Counted from the first letter of the stretch, positions 18,443 to 27,309 are shown. The stretch: 35,163 nt of DNA from Puniceibacterium sediminis (GCF_900188035.1 NZ_FZNN01000028.1:1-35163), one strand, 5' to 3'. Numbers and translations are program-made. Notes: generated by a model from the sequence alone, not told the origin.

Positions 18443-19750
18443 TCAGGACCAGCGTGGGTGCAGCGCATCGCGCACCCGGGGGTGGGCATGGGTCCGCATG
18501 CCCCCGTTGGCCTGCATATGCGGATCATCCTCGCTCAGTTCCGGATGCTGATGGGCCACCTCCTTGTGCCAAAGCAACATCGCCGCGATCAGCCCGCCCA
18601 GCGCCAGCACCGCCAGCAGGCCCATCGCTGCGCCCATCCCCAGACGCGCCCCGGTCCAGCCCGCCAGCGGATAGGTGATCAGCCAGCAAACATGGCTCAG
18701 TGCGAAATGTGCAGCAAAAAGCGCGGGCAGATCAGCACTGGCTCCCGACCTGCGGATCAACCGGCCCGAGGGTGTCAGTATCCCCGAATAGAGCCCGCCG
18801 ATCCCGGCCCAAAGCAGCAGAAACGCCCACCACGATGGCAATTCTGCCCTGAACCAGACAGCCAGCACAGCCATCAGCGCCACCAGCGCAAGGGTAGCAC
18901 CCAGCATCACGGACCGGTCGCTGACCCGTTTCAGCACACCTGGAAGCGCCAGCGCCACCACCATCGACCCCGCGCCAAAGGCGGCCATTGCCACGGCCAG
19001 CCCGCGTTCACTGCCGCTGTAACCGACGCGAACCATCACCACGGTATTCACCAGCACAAAGGCCGATGCTGCCGCCCCTGCCAAAGTCACTGCCAGCAAC
19101 CCGCGCAGACGTGGTGTCGCAAGATAAATCCGCAGCCCCTTTGTGGCCCGTTCCACAAACCCGGCTTTCTGGTCCACCTTCACGACGGGCAATACCGCCA
19201 CAAGAACAAGCACCGCAGATCCCAGAAACCCGATCACCGTGCCGACGAACAGGCCGGAATAGGACACCACGCTCAGCAGCAGCCCCGCCAGCGCCGGGCT
19301 GGTAAGGTTTTCAAGGTCGTAACACAGCCGCGACAGCGACAGCGCCCGGGTGTATTCCTCCTCGTCCGGCAGAACGTCGGGCAAAAGTGCCTGATAAGCC
19401 GGCGTAAAGGTGGCCGAGGCCGCCTGCAGCAGAAAGATCAGCACATAAACCTGCCAAAGCGCATCGACGAAAGGCAAAGCCAGCGCCACAGCCGCGCGCA
19501 ACAGATCTGCCCCGATCAGCACCGCCTTGCGCGGCAGCCTCGATGCCAGCGCCTGCGCGATCGGGCTGAGCCCGACATAGGCCACCATCTTGATCGTATA
19601 GGCGATACCCAGTACCGCCCCCGCCTGCGACCCCGCCAGATCATAGGCAAGCAGCCCCAGCCCGACGGTCAGCAGCCCGGTCCCGCTCAGCGCGACGATT
19701 TGTGCCGCCAGAAGTTTCAGATAGGTGGGGTTGCGCATCAGTGTATTCAT
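18443..19750 (-). CDS. MFS transporter
   Basis: This 435-residue protein has about twelve hydrophobic segments separated by a central loop near residues 190-205 (VVKVDQKAGFVERATKG), fitting a major facilitator superfamily exporter of the kind related to MFS_3/enterobactin-exporter-like proteins. The loop between helices 2 and 3 reads SRLPRKAVLIGADLLRA, the position of the conserved G-x-x-x-D/R-x-G-R/K-R/K motif. The C-terminal tail is rich in His (LWHKEVAHQHPELSEDDPHMQANGGMRTHAHP). The substrate is unknown. It is divergent from thpR, with 57 bases between the starts. Confidence 0.88.
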   Translation of the reverse strand: MNTLMRNPTYLKLLAAQIVALSGTGLLTVGLGLLAYDLAGSQAGAVLGIAYTIKMVAYVGLSPIAQALASRLPRKAVLIGADLLRAAVALALPFVDALWQVYVLIFLLQAASATFTPAYQALLPDVLPDEEEYTRALSLSRLCYDLENLTSPALAGLLLSVVSYSGLFVGTVIGFLGSAVLVLVAVLPVVKVDQKAGFVERATKGLRIYLATPRLRGLLAVTLAGAAASAFVLVNTVVMVRVGYSGSERGLAVAMAAFGAGSMVVALALPGVLKRVSDRSVMLGATLALVALMAVLAVWFRAELPSWWAFLLLWAGIGGLYSGILTPSGRLIRRSGASADLPALFAAHFALSHVCWLITYPLAGWTGARLGMGAAMGLLAVLALGGLIAAMLLWHKEVAHQHPELSEDDPHMQANGGMRTHAHPRVRDALHPRWS

Positions 19751-19807
19751 GCGCCAATCCTATGGCGTTCCCGTGGCGAGGCAAAGCCCCCCAAAACAAA
19801 GGCCCAC

Positions 19808-20344
19808 ATGCGCTGTTTCATTGCTCTCCCCCTGCCCGACTCGGATGTGTCCGTGCTCGAATCGCTTCAGAACCGCCTGCCCTTTGGTCGTCCGGTCCCG
19901 CCCGAGAACCTGCACCTTACCCTGGCCTTCCTCGACGAACAGCCGCTCGAAACGCTTGAAGAAATACATGAAACGCTTGAGGCGCTGCGCGCCCCGGCCT
20001 TCACCCTGACGCTGGCGGGGCTTGACGGCTACGGCAGTCAGGCGCTGGCGATCAATGCAGACGGAGGACCGGCCCTTCTGGAGTTGCACAAACGCATCCG
20101 TTCGCGCCTCCATGGGTTGGGGCTGCAACTGGACCGACGCCGCTTTCGCCCCCATGTGACGCTCGCGCGCCTGCCTGCACAGACCAACGCCGACCAGCAA
20201 GATCGTCTTGCCAAATTCCTCCTGCGCGAGGCGACGATAAAGATCCCCGACATCCCGATCCGCAGCTTTGCGCTCTATAGCTCTCTCCTGCGCTCGTCTG
20301 GCGCTGAACACGAGGAGTTGTCGCGCTATCCGCTCACGTCTTGA
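19808..20344 (+). CDS. thpR: RNA 2',3'-cyclic phosphodiesterase (2'-5' RNA ligase family)
   Basis: This 178-residue 2H phosphoesterase has both catalytic H-x-T-x motifs: HLTLAF (about residues 40-45) and HVTLAR (about 118-123). The N-terminus MRCFIALPLP is typical of ThpR. The enzyme opens 2',3'-cyclic phosphates on RNA ends and can ligate tRNA halves with 2'-5' bonds in vitro. The reading frame continues far upstream, but that part is antisense to the MFS gene and has no coding character, so the start is the ATG at 19808, directly before the conserved N-terminus. The zincin gene follows 48 bases later on the same strand. Confidence 0.93.
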   Translation: MRCFIALPLPDSDVSVLESLQNRLPFGRPVPPENLHLTLAFLDEQPLETLEEIHETLEALRAPAFTLTLAGLDGYGSQALAINADGGPALLELHKRIRSRLHGLGLQLDRRRFRPHVTLARLPAQTNADQQDRLAKFLLREATIKIPDIPIRSFALYSSLLRSSGAEHEELSRYPLTS

Positions 20345-20392
20345 CGCAAATGTCGGCCGCGCGCCCTTCCTGCGGGCCCTCACAGAGTCCAT

Positions 20393-20806
20393 ATGCAGGA
20401 TATGTCCGACCCAGATCTCACCGCCCCCGATCTCGATTCGTTCTACAGGATGGCGCTTGCCGCCATAGATCAGCTGCCGCCGGGCTTTCAATCGGCCGCA
20501 CGCGCCGTGATCCTGCAGGTCGAAGACATGCCGCAGCAGGACGTTCTGCGCGATCTTGATATCGATGACCCGATGGATTTGACCGGCCTCTACGACGGCA
20601 TCCCGATGACCGAAAAATGCTTTGCCGATCCCGCCCCGTGGCCAGACACGATCTGGCTGTTCCGAAAACCGATCCTCGCCGAGTGGCGTGATCGGGGCAA
20701 CGTCGGTTTGGCCGACCTGGTCACCCATGTGATGGTGCACGAACTCGCGCATCATTTTGGCTGGTCAGACGCGGATATCGCCACTGTCGATCGATGGTGG
20801 GAGTGA
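20393..20806 (+). CDS. Small zincin-like metallopeptidase family protein
   Basis: This 137-residue soluble protein ends in a zinc site HELAHHFGWSD (about residues 116-126), matching the extended HExxHxxGxxD pattern, with the catalytic Glu at the second position. The preceding LYDGIP and WLFRKPILAEW segments are usual for the PF06262-type 'possible zinc metallopeptidase' family. Substrates of this family are not known to me. The ATG at 20393 and another at 20402 (MSDPDLT) are both possible starts; only three residues differ. It probably shares a transcript with thpR. Confidence 0.88.
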   Translation: MQDMSDPDLTAPDLDSFYRMALAAIDQLPPGFQSAARAVILQVEDMPQQDVLRDLDIDDPMDLTGLYDGIPMTEKCFADPAPWPDTIWLFRKPILAEWRDRGNVGLADLVTHVMVHELAHHFGWSDADIATVDRWWE

Positions 20807-20922
20807 CGCAAACCACCCCGACCGAGCGCGTGCAAAAGTCTCCGGCGGGGGAATCACACGTACGACAGGAATGTGCTTGTGGCGCAACCTGCACGAACTG
20901 GCGCCAGTCACCGACCCTGCTG

Positions 20923-21969
20923 CTAACCTAACGCCAGCAGCGCCTCAATACGTTGGACAAACCTTGCCGGGGACAACTCCGTCGCTGCCGTTCTGCGTGC
21001 GGCGCCTGACATGCGCATCCGCAGCTCGGGAGAGGACACCAGTGGCTCCAACGCCGCCTCCAAAGCCCCGGAACGGCCCATCTCGACGCGGAGCCCATCC
21101 CGCCCTTCGGTCACATAGCCGGCACTGCCGCTGTCGGTCGAGATCACCGGGACGGTGCCGTATGCCATGCCCTCGACCGGAGCGATGCCCAGCGGCTCAC
21201 CGACCGAAGGCAGAACGCAGATATGGTGGGCTGCGTAGAGTTGCGCCATCCCGGCAAAAGGCACGTTCCCGAGGATATCGATCCAATCGCACGCTGCCGC
21301 TTCGGCGCGCAACGCGGCTTCGTGGTCGGAATCGGCGCCGCTGATGTCATGGCTGGTGGACCCTACCAGCGTCAGCCGCACACGCGCGCCCCCGCCAAGG
21401 GATTTCAGTGCGGCGATCAGCAGGTGCTGATTTTTGCGAACCTGAGCCAGTTTGCCAACGCAAAGTATCCGTACAGGCGTACTTGCCGGGTCGCGCTCTG
21501 CCCCGGCAGGCAAGGGCAGCGCTGCCGTCGGCCATGGCAGATAGAAGGCCCCGCCGTCGCGGGGGGCATCCGCATCAAGCCCCGGCACAGGCGTCACTCT
21601 TTGCCAAGGACGCCCCTGCATCCACAGCGAAACGCGTTTGCGCAAGGACCTGACCTGCGTCATAGGCCTGAGGTCGTAGCCAACCACCCGCAGTTGCAGA
21701 TCACGCCCCGCGCGCGCGACCTGTCTCGACAGCCCGCCCGAGTTGCGCAGCAATATCAGATCGGGGGCTGCACTTCTCAGCAAGCCCGCCACCTCCGCGC
21801 GCCCGGGACTGTCGCCCAGAACCTGTGGCTCCACGATTGAATGATCCTCCATCCCGACGGATTCGGATGCCGCCAGCACCGTGACCCGGTGCCCGGCATC
21901 AATCAGCGCGCGGGTGGCAAAAAACAGGTTGGTGTGGAACCGCGGCACGACAAAAAGGACATGCGCCAT
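20923..21969 (-). CDS. Glycosyltransferase family 4 (GT-B fold)
   Basis: About 348 residues. The N-terminal MAHVLFVVPRFHTNLFFATRALIDAGH is the acceptor-side Rossmann start of a GT-B enzyme. The C-terminal donor domain has GKLAQVRKNQHLLIAAL and the E-x7-E type nucleotide-sugar motif in GEPLGIAPVEGMAYGTVPVIS (about residues 263-282). Such enzymes transfer sugars from nucleotide-activated donors with retention, commonly in cell-envelope glycan synthesis; the product is unknown. The start is set at the ATG at 21969, 5 bases after the nadE stop; the frame continues upstream only as an alternative frame of nadE. No other polysaccharide genes are adjacent, so its partner pathway is elsewhere. Confidence 0.85.
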   Translation of the reverse strand: MAHVLFVVPRFHTNLFFATRALIDAGHRVTVLAASESVGMEDHSIVEPQVLGDSPGRAEVAGLLRSAAPDLILLRNSGGLSRQVARAGRDLQLRVVGYDLRPMTQVRSLRKRVSLWMQGRPWQRVTPVPGLDADAPRDGGAFYLPWPTAALPLPAGAERDPASTPVRILCVGKLAQVRKNQHLLIAALKSLGGGARVRLTLVGSTSHDISGADSDHEAALRAEAAACDWIDILGNVPFAGMAQLYAAHHICVLPSVGEPLGIAPVEGMAYGTVPVISTDSGSAGYVTEGRDGLRVEMGRSGALEAALEPLVSSPELRMRMSGAARRTAATELSPARFVQRIEALLALG

Positions 21970-21974
21970 ATCGA

Positions 21975-23633
21975 TCAGCTTCCGTCGCGCCAGCGGTTCA
22001 CGATAGGATAGCGCCGGTCGAGCCAGAAGGCACTGTCCGAAAGACGCGCGCCGGGGGCAGACTGAAAACGTTTGTATTCGCTGATATAGACCAGATGCTC
22101 GATCTTCTTGGCATCCGCACGGTCGTATCCGGCGGCAACGCAATCCTCGATCGACCCATCTGCGTCGATGAGAATCTGTAGAATGCCGTCCAATACCGGA
22201 TAATCGGGCAGTGAATCGCTGTCTTTCTGGTCCTCGCGCAGCTCGGCCGAGGGCGGCTTGTCGATGATCCGTTCTGCAATCACCTCGCCCTCTGGGCCCA
22301 TCATCCAATCCCGATGGTTGGCATTGCGCCAGCGGCAGGCATCAAAGACCCGGGTCTTGTACATATCCTTGATCGGATTGTAGCCGCCCGCCATGTCGCC
22401 ATAGATCGTCGCATAACCGACCGCGACTTCGGATTTGTTGCCGGTGGTCAGAAGCATCTCGCCAAACTTGTTGGACATCGCCATCAGCAGCAGACCGCGC
22501 AGGCGGGACTGGATGTTTTCCTCGGTCAGGTCAGGTTCGGTACCCGCAAAAATCGGTGCCAATGTCACCGTGATCGCCGCACGGCCTTCAGTGATGGGTA
22601 CAAAGTCGTAACGGCAGCCAAGCGCCTCGGCCACCGCCTTTGCATCCTCAAGCGACGCATCAGAGGTGTATTCGGAGGGCAGCATCACGCAGCGCACATT
22701 TTCAGCGCCGATTGCATCTACCGCGATGGTGGCGACAATGGCGCTGTCGATCCCGCCCGACAGGCCCAGAAGTACCTTCTTGAACCCGGTCTTGCGCATG
22801 TAGTCGCGCAGGGCCAGGACCATGACACGGTAATCCTGCTCCATCGCGTCAGGATGCGTGGTGAACGGCCCCGGCAGACAGCGCCAGCCATCCGCGCCCC
22901 GTTCCAAATCAACATGGGCCACAACCGCGTCAAACACGGGCAGCTGCACGGCGGGTTCGCCGCCGGGGTTGAGCACGAATGACCCGCCGTCGAAGACCTG
23001 ATCGTCCTGCCCGCCCACCATGTTGAGGTAGATCAGCGGAAGGCCCGTTTCGACCACGCGTGCGACCATCTGGTTCAGCCGCACCTCGTACTTGCCCCGA
23101 TGATAGGGCGATCCATTCGGTACCAGCAGGAATTCTGCGCCGGTTTCGGCCAGCGTCTCGGCCACATCTTCATACCAGGCATCTTCGCAGATCGGAGAGC
23201 CGATACGGGTGTTGCCGACTGAATATGGCCCCCCAAGGGGGCCGGCGTCAAAAATCCGCACCTCGTCGAACACCGTGTCGTTGGGCAGGTGGTGCTTCAG
23301 CACGGTCGAAGTGATCTTGCCGCCCTTGCAGATGAAATAGGCGTTGAACAACTCGGTCCCTTCGACCCACGGCCCACCAATGGCCAGCGCCGGACCATCG
23401 GCACAGTCTGCCGCCAGCGCGCGCACAGCCTGAATGGCGTCCGTGTAGAATGCCGGTTTCATGACCAGGTCCTGAGCGTTGTACCCGGCGATGAACATTT
23501 CGGGCAGCGCAACCATGTCGGCCCCCGCCGCACGCCCCTGTTCCCAGGCGTCACGCGCAAGCGCTGCATTGCCGACAAGGTCACCCACCGTCGGATTGAG
23601 CTGTGCCAATGTCAGCCGGAACCGCTCTGCCAT
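21975..23633 (-). CDS. nadE: Glutamine-dependent NAD+ synthetase
   Basis: This 552-residue, two-domain enzyme makes NAD+ from deamido-NAD (NaAD), ATP and glutamine. The N-terminal nitrilase-type glutaminase domain shows the triad: Glu in LPEMFIAGYN (about residue 44), Lys in KHHLPNDTVFDE (about 113), Cys in GSPICEDAWY (about 149). The C-terminal NAD synthetase domain has the pyrophosphatase P-loop LGLSGGIDSAIVA (about 292-304) and TGNKSEVAVGY. Length fits the glutamine-dependent form rather than the short ammonia-dependent one. The downstream glycosyltransferase gene starts 5 bases after the stop, so the two are co-transcribed. Confidence 0.96.
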   Translation of the reverse strand: MAERFRLTLAQLNPTVGDLVGNAALARDAWEQGRAAGADMVALPEMFIAGYNAQDLVMKPAFYTDAIQAVRALAADCADGPALAIGGPWVEGTELFNAYFICKGGKITSTVLKHHLPNDTVFDEVRIFDAGPLGGPYSVGNTRIGSPICEDAWYEDVAETLAETGAEFLLVPNGSPYHRGKYEVRLNQMVARVVETGLPLIYLNMVGGQDDQVFDGGSFVLNPGGEPAVQLPVFDAVVAHVDLERGADGWRCLPGPFTTHPDAMEQDYRVMVLALRDYMRKTGFKKVLLGLSGGIDSAIVATIAVDAIGAENVRCVMLPSEYTSDASLEDAKAVAEALGCRYDFVPITEGRAAITVTLAPIFAGTEPDLTEENIQSRLRGLLLMAMSNKFGEMLLTTGNKSEVAVGYATIYGDMAGGYNPIKDMYKTRVFDACRWRNANHRDWMMGPEGEVIAERIIDKPPSAELREDQKDSDSLPDYPVLDGILQILIDADGSIEDCVAAGYDRADAKKIEHLVYISEYKRFQSAPGARLSDSAFWLDRRYPIVNRWRDGS

Positions 23634-23790
23634 ACCGTGTCGCCTTTCGCTTCAATTCCGCGTGTCCACATAGCAGAACGCCGCCCGAGGGGAAGCACCT
23701 GCGGCCAAAAGAGATTGTATCGCGCGGCGGCGTCCCCTAGATTTTGGGCAGTTTCAGACAATGAGACACAGGCAAGGGCGGACGGGTGAC

Positions 23791-25203
23791 ATGACCATGA
23801 CATCGCGACACAACATAAAGCTCGCGGCAGCCTTGGCGCTGACAGCCGTTCTGGGCAGCGCGGCGCTGGCACAGCAGAGCGACGATGTGCTGACCAAACA
23901 GTACGACGATGGCGGCGTCTACGAGGGCACGTTCCGCAATGGCCTGCAGGACGGCACTGGCACCTACAGGCTGCCCAACGGCTATGAATATACCGGCGAC
24001 TGGAGCGATGGTGAAATTCGCGGCAAGGGCGTCGCACGCTTTCCCAACGGTTCGGTTTACGAAGGCCAGTTCGCCAAAGGAAAGCCCGAGGGGACGGGCA
24101 AGATCGTCTTTGCCGATGGCGGCACCTATGAGGGCACCTGGCTGGACGGCAAGATCACCGGTCAGGGCGTGGCGAATTACGCCAACGGCGTGCGCTACGA
24201 AGGTTCGTTCCGCGAGGCGCTGCATCATGGCCGCGGCACCATGACCTCGCCCGGCGGGTACAAATACGACGGCGACTGGGTCAACGGCGTGAAAGAAGGC
24301 AACGGCACCATCACCTATCCGGATGGCTCGGTCTATGCAGGGCGTGTCGCCGACGGGACTCGTGCCGGCGAAGGCAAGCTGACCATGCCCGACGGGCTGA
24401 TCTACGAAGGCATGTGGCAGGGTGGCCAGATCGACGGTAAAGGCAAGCTGACCCAGCCCAATGGCGACATCTACGAAGGCGATCTGGTCGCCGGTCGGCG
24501 TGAAGGCCACGGCAAGGTGACCTACGCCAATGGCGACATCTACGAAGGCACCTTCGTCGCCGACCAGCGGCAAGGTCAGGGCAACTTTGTCGGTTCGGAT
24601 GGCTATCTCTATTCCGGCAACTGGGTTGCGGGGCAGATCGAGGGCCAGGGCCAAGTCACCTATCCGGACGGATCGGTCTACGTCGGCCTATTTCGTGGCG
24701 ACCTTGCCAATGGTAAGGGAAAGATCACCTATCCCGATGGATCAACCTACGAGGGCGACTGGGTCGATGGGGTGATCGAGGGCAAAGGCAAGGCCGTATA
24801 CGCCAACGGGCTGATCTACGAAGGTGCCTTCGTAAATGCCCGCAACAACGGCTTTGGCGTGATGACCTATGCAGACGGCTACCGTTACGAAGGCGAATGG
24901 AAAGACGGCCAGCGTCATGGACAGGGCACCGCAAGCTATCCGGACGGCACTGTCTATACCGGAGCCTTCAGCAACGGCCAGCGCCATGGCAAGGGCGACA
25001 TCACAATGGGCGACGGCTTCAAATACTCGGGTAATTGGGCCGATGGCGAAATCGAGGGAACCGGCACGGCAACCTATTCCAATGGCGATGTCTATGAGGG
25101 GACCTTCAAGGACGGCAAGCGTCAGGGCAAAGGTACCATGCGCTACGCCACCGGAGAAGAGGCGACCGGCGAGTGGGTCAACGGCGCGCTGAGCGACGGA
25201 TGA
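23791..25203 (+). CDS. Exported MORN-repeat protein with 18 consecutive repeats
   Basis: About 470 residues. A signal peptide (MTMTSRHNIKLAAALALTAV, then LGSAALAQ, cleavage about residue 28) is followed by a short linker and 18 uninterrupted MORN repeats, each exactly 23 residues, from 23920 to 25161, with a 13-residue partial repeat closing the protein. The consensus is Y-E-G-x-(W/F)-x-x-G-x-x-x-G-x-G-x-x-x-Y-x-(D/N)-G-x-x. MORN repeats form an extended beta-hairpin sheet and in several proteins bind membranes or scaffold partners; no enzymatic domain is attached here. The ATGs at 23791 and 23797 give good signal peptides; one at 23761 would add a hydrophilic N-terminus and is less likely. 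It is divergent from nadE (157 bases apart) and stands alone before the leu leader. Confidence 0.9.
   Translation: MTMTSRHNIKLAAALALTAVLGSAALAQQSDDVLTKQYDDGGVYEGTFRNGLQDGTGTYRLPNGYEYTGDWSDGEIRGKGVARFPNGSVYEGQFAKGKPEGTGKIVFADGGTYEGTWLDGKITGQGVANYANGVRYEGSFREALHHGRGTMTSPGGYKYDGDWVNGVKEGNGTITYPDGSVYAGRVADGTRAGEGKLTMPDGLIYEGMWQGGQIDGKGKLTQPNGDIYEGDLVAGRREGHGKVTYANGDIYEGTFVADQRQGQGNFVGSDGYLYSGNWVAGQIEGQGQVTYPDGSVYVGLFRGDLANGKGKITYPDGSTYEGDWVDGVIEGKGKAVYANGLIYEGAFVNARNNGFGVMTYADGYRYEGEWKDGQRHGQGTASYPDGTVYTGAFSNGQRHGKGDITMGDGFKYSGNWADGEIEGTGTATYSNGDVYEGTFKDGKRQGKGTMRYATGEEATGEWVNGALSDG
23920..25161 (+). repeat. 18 tandem 69-bp units encoding MORN repeats
   Basis: The array is exactly 18 x 69 bp with no insertion or deletion. 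At DNA level units are diverged, sharing mainly the segments coding for TACGAAGGC/TAYGARGG-type Tyr-Glu-Gly starts and GGCAAGGGC-type Gly-rich turns, so it is an old, protein-level repeat rather than a recent expansion. Confidence 0.9.
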
Positions 25204-25401
25204 TCGGCGCGCCCACCAATGCGATTTACTGAGCGGGGTCTGCCGCCTGTTGATACCCGCCCGACTCGCCTGTGATGGAATAGCCATCGTTGCGGAAAAC
25301 CGATGCGCGATCTAAAAGCACGGCGCGGACGCGCCAATGGAATTCTCGACGATACAGCGCCCGCCCCCGATTTTCCGGGTTCCCATTTCAAAAACCGCAC
25401 C

Positions 25402-25407
25402 TATACT
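25402..25407 (+). promoter_or_regulatory. Candidate -10 element of the leu leader transcript
   Basis: TATACT at 25402-25407 resembles a sigma-70 -10 box; a weak TTCCCA at 25380-25385 is at 16 bases spacing. Transcription would begin near 25414, at or one base before the leader ATG (25415), so the leader peptide would be translated from a leaderless mRNA. The rest of 25204-25400 shows no gene. Confidence 0.5.
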
Positions 25408-25414
25408 GCGCGAT

Positions 25415-25531
25415 ATGACAACCACGCGCCATATCCCGACCCATAACCGCACTTTTCGTGCGGCTGTCGGTGTTGGTGGGCGCCCCTGTGGCGCGACTCC
25501 GCTTGGCCTACTTCTCCTAATTCGCCTCTGA
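25415..25531 (+). CDS. leuL: Leucine leader peptide (leuA attenuation)
   Basis: This 38-codon open frame ends in the codons for T-P-L-G-L-L-L-L-I-R-L followed by TGA, i.e. six Leu and one Ile in the last nine codons (25502-25528). It sits in the leader of leuA, 81 bases before its start. A Leu-rich peptide upstream of a leucine biosynthesis gene is the standard sign of ribosome-mediated attenuation; attenuation of leuA is described for several proteobacteria. There is no ribosome binding site before the ATG, which fits leaderless translation from the -10 box just upstream; the S. meliloti trpL leader is known to be leaderless. The name is by function only. Confidence 0.82.
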   Translation: MTTTRHIPTHNRTFRAAVGVGGRPCGATPLGLLLLIRL

Positions 25532-25594
25532 GCGTGCCGTCACGGCGCGAACGCTCAGAGGAGGCTGTTCCGCGCCGCACGAACTCAGGAGAAG
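25511..25594 (+). promoter_or_regulatory. leuA attenuator-like RNA structure
   Basis: CCTCTGAGCG (25525-25534) and CGCTCAGAGG (25552-25561) form a perfect 10-pair stem around an inner GCCG-TCA-CGGC hairpin (25536-25546). The upstream arm covers the leader peptide's last codons and stop. In addition, the leucine-codon run CTTCTCCT (25511-25518) is exactly complementary to AGGAGAAG (25587-25594), and TTCG (25521-25524) to CGAA (25580-25583), so an outer stem can enclose the inner one. A ribosome stalled at the Leu codons would break both. No T-run follows, so a classical intrinsic terminator is not evident. Confidence 0.7.
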
Positions 25595-25612
25595 AATAGA
25601 AAGAAATCCGAC

Positions 25613-27217
25613 ATGACCGATACGACCAATACCCCCGCCAATGACCGGGTGTCGCCAGTGACGGCGAAAGAACGTGTGGTGATTTTCGACACGACATTGC
25701 GCGATGGCGAACAATCCCCCGGCGCCACCATGACCCATGACGAAAAGCTCGAAATCGCCGAACTGCTCGACGACATGGGCGTCGATATCATCGAGGCCGG
25801 CTTTCCTATCGCCTCAGAAGGCGACTTTCGTGCTGTATCCGAAATCGCCAAGCGGTCAAAGCAGTCGGTGATCTGCGGCCTTGCACGCGCGCAGTATGGC
25901 GATATCGATCGCTGCTGGGAGGCGGTCAAGCACGCGGCCCAGCCGCGCATTCATACCTTCATCGGCACCTCGCCGCTGCACCGCGCCATCCCCAACCTGA
26001 CCATGGACGAGATGGCCGAACGGATCGAACAGACCGTGACGCACGCCCGCAACCTGTGCGACAACGTGCAGTGGTCGCCGATGGACGCCACCCGAACTGA
26101 ATGGGACTATCTCTGCCGCACGGTTGAGATCGCCATCAAGGCTGGAGCCACCACGATCAACATCCCCGACACCGTCGGCTACACCGCGCCCGTTGAATCC
26201 GCGGCCCTGATCCGCAATCTCATCGCCACGGTGCCAGGCGCGGATGATGTGATCTTTGCCACGCATTGCCACAACGACCTTGGCATGGCGACGGCCAACT
26301 CGCTGGCTGCGGTCGCGGGTGGTGCGCGCCAGATCGAATGCACGATCAACGGCCTTGGCGAACGCGCCGGCAATACCGCGCTCGAAGAGGTGGTCATGGC
26401 CCTGCGTGTGCGCGGCGATATCATGCCCTACGAGACGCGGATCGACACCCGCAAGCTTATGCACATCTCGCGCCGCGTCGCGACCGTGTCGGGCTTTGCC
26501 GTTCAGTTCAACAAGGCCATCGTTGGCAAGAACGCCTTTGCGCATGAAAGCGGCATCCACCAGGACGGCATGCTCAAGAACGCCGAGACCTTTGAAATCA
26601 TGCGCCCCGAGGATGTCGGCCTTTCGGCCACCAACCTCGTGATGGGCAAACATTCGGGGCGCGCCGCCTTGCGTGACAAACTGCGCCAGATGGGGGTCGA
26701 GGTCGGAGACAACCAGCTCAAGGATGTCTTTGTACGGTTCAAGGAATTGGCTGACCGCAAGAAGGAAGTCTATGACGACGACATCCTCGCTCTTGTCACG
26801 GCCAGCACCGAAGTCGATGACCGGTTGCAGATCCTGAACCTGCGGGTCGTCTGTGGCACCGGCGGCCCAGCCGAGGCGCAGCTTGAGATGGAGATCGACG
26901 GAAAGGAAGTCTCAGCCACCTGTTATGGCGACGGCCCGGTGGATGCGACCTTCAAGGCGGTGCGGGAACTGCATCCCAACACTGCCAAGCTGCAACTCTA
27001 TCAAGTGAATGCGGTGACCGAGGGAACCGATGCTCAGGCCACGGTCTCTGTGCGGTTGGAAGAGGACGGCATGATCGCAACCGGTCAATCTGCAGATACC
27101 GATACGGTGGTCGCCTCGGCCAGGGCCTATGTGAATGCTCTCAATCGTCTGCTCGTTCGGCGCGAAAAGATTCAGGGCAAGGACACCAAGGAAATCAGCT
27201 ACAAGGACGTGAGCTGA
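25613..27217 (+). CDS. leuA: 2-isopropylmalate synthase
   Basis: This 534-residue enzyme condenses acetyl-CoA and 2-oxoisovalerate, the first committed step of leucine synthesis. The N-terminal TIM barrel begins with [19 protein letters not shown] (metal- and substrate-binding DTTLRDGEQ, about residues 26-34). It continues with [16 protein letters not shown] (metal His residues, about 219-221) and the NGLGERAGN signature (about 247). The C-terminal regulatory domain (about 400-515) is the leucine-binding feedback domain. Full length for the LeuA type. GAAAG lies about 10 bases before the ATG. Expression is very probably controlled by the leader peptide and RNA structure directly upstream. The other leu genes are not in the window. 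Confidence 0.96.
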   Translation: MTDTTNTPANDRVSPVTAKERVVIFDTTLRDGEQSPGATMTHDEKLEIAELLDDMGVDIIEAGFPIASEGDFRAVSEIAKRSKQSVICGLARAQYGDIDRCWEAVKHAAQPRIHTFIGTSPLHRAIPNLTMDEMAERIEQTVTHARNLCDNVQWSPMDATRTEWDYLCRTVEIAIKAGATTINIPDTVGYTAPVESAALIRNLIATVPGADDVIFATHCHNDLGMATANSLAAVAGGARQIECTINGLGERAGNTALEEVVMALRVRGDIMPYETRIDTRKLMHISRRVATVSGFAVQFNKAIVGKNAFAHESGIHQDGMLKNAETFEIMRPEDVGLSATNLVMGKHSGRAALRDKLRQMGVEVGDNQLKDVFVRFKELADRKKEVYDDDILALVTASTEVDDRLQILNLRVVCGTGGPAEAQLEMEIDGKEVSATCYGDGPVDATFKAVRELHPNTAKLQLYQVNAVTEGTDAQATVSVRLEEDGMIATGQSADTDTVVASARAYVNALNRLLVRREKIQGKDTKEISYKDVS

Positions 27218-27281
27218 CCGCTCAGACCGCAGCTCCGGACACATCTTCGGGCTCGCGGCGAAACAAGCGCCAGAATACAGC

Positions 27282-27309
27282 AAAACGCCGGGCACAGCCC
27301 GGCGTTTTT
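27282..27309 (+). terminator. Rho-independent terminator after leuA
   Basis: AAAACGCCGGGC (27282-27293), loop ACA, GCCCGGCGTTTT (27297-27308) gives a perfect 12-pair stem ending in a T-run. The A-run on the left arm makes it usable in the opposite direction too, for the convergent gamma-glutamyltransferase gene ending at 27335. Confidence 0.92.

Noticed and set aside
18458-19807. 450-codon extension in front of thpR
   Set aside because: Entirely antisense to the MFS transporter; the recognisable ThpR N-terminus begins at 19808.
21970-22308. 113-codon N-terminal extension of the glycosyltransferase
   Set aside because: Alternative frame within the conserved nadE 3' end; the GT-B fold starts exactly at the ATG at 21969.
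23920-25161. Regular 69-bp periodicity, considered as CRISPR or minisatellite
   Set aside because: The period is protein-coded, units are diverged at DNA level and there are no unique spacers.
25555-25612. Intrinsic terminator of the leuA attenuator
   Set aside because: No T-run follows any stem in this stretch, so I did not call a terminator, only a regulatory structure.
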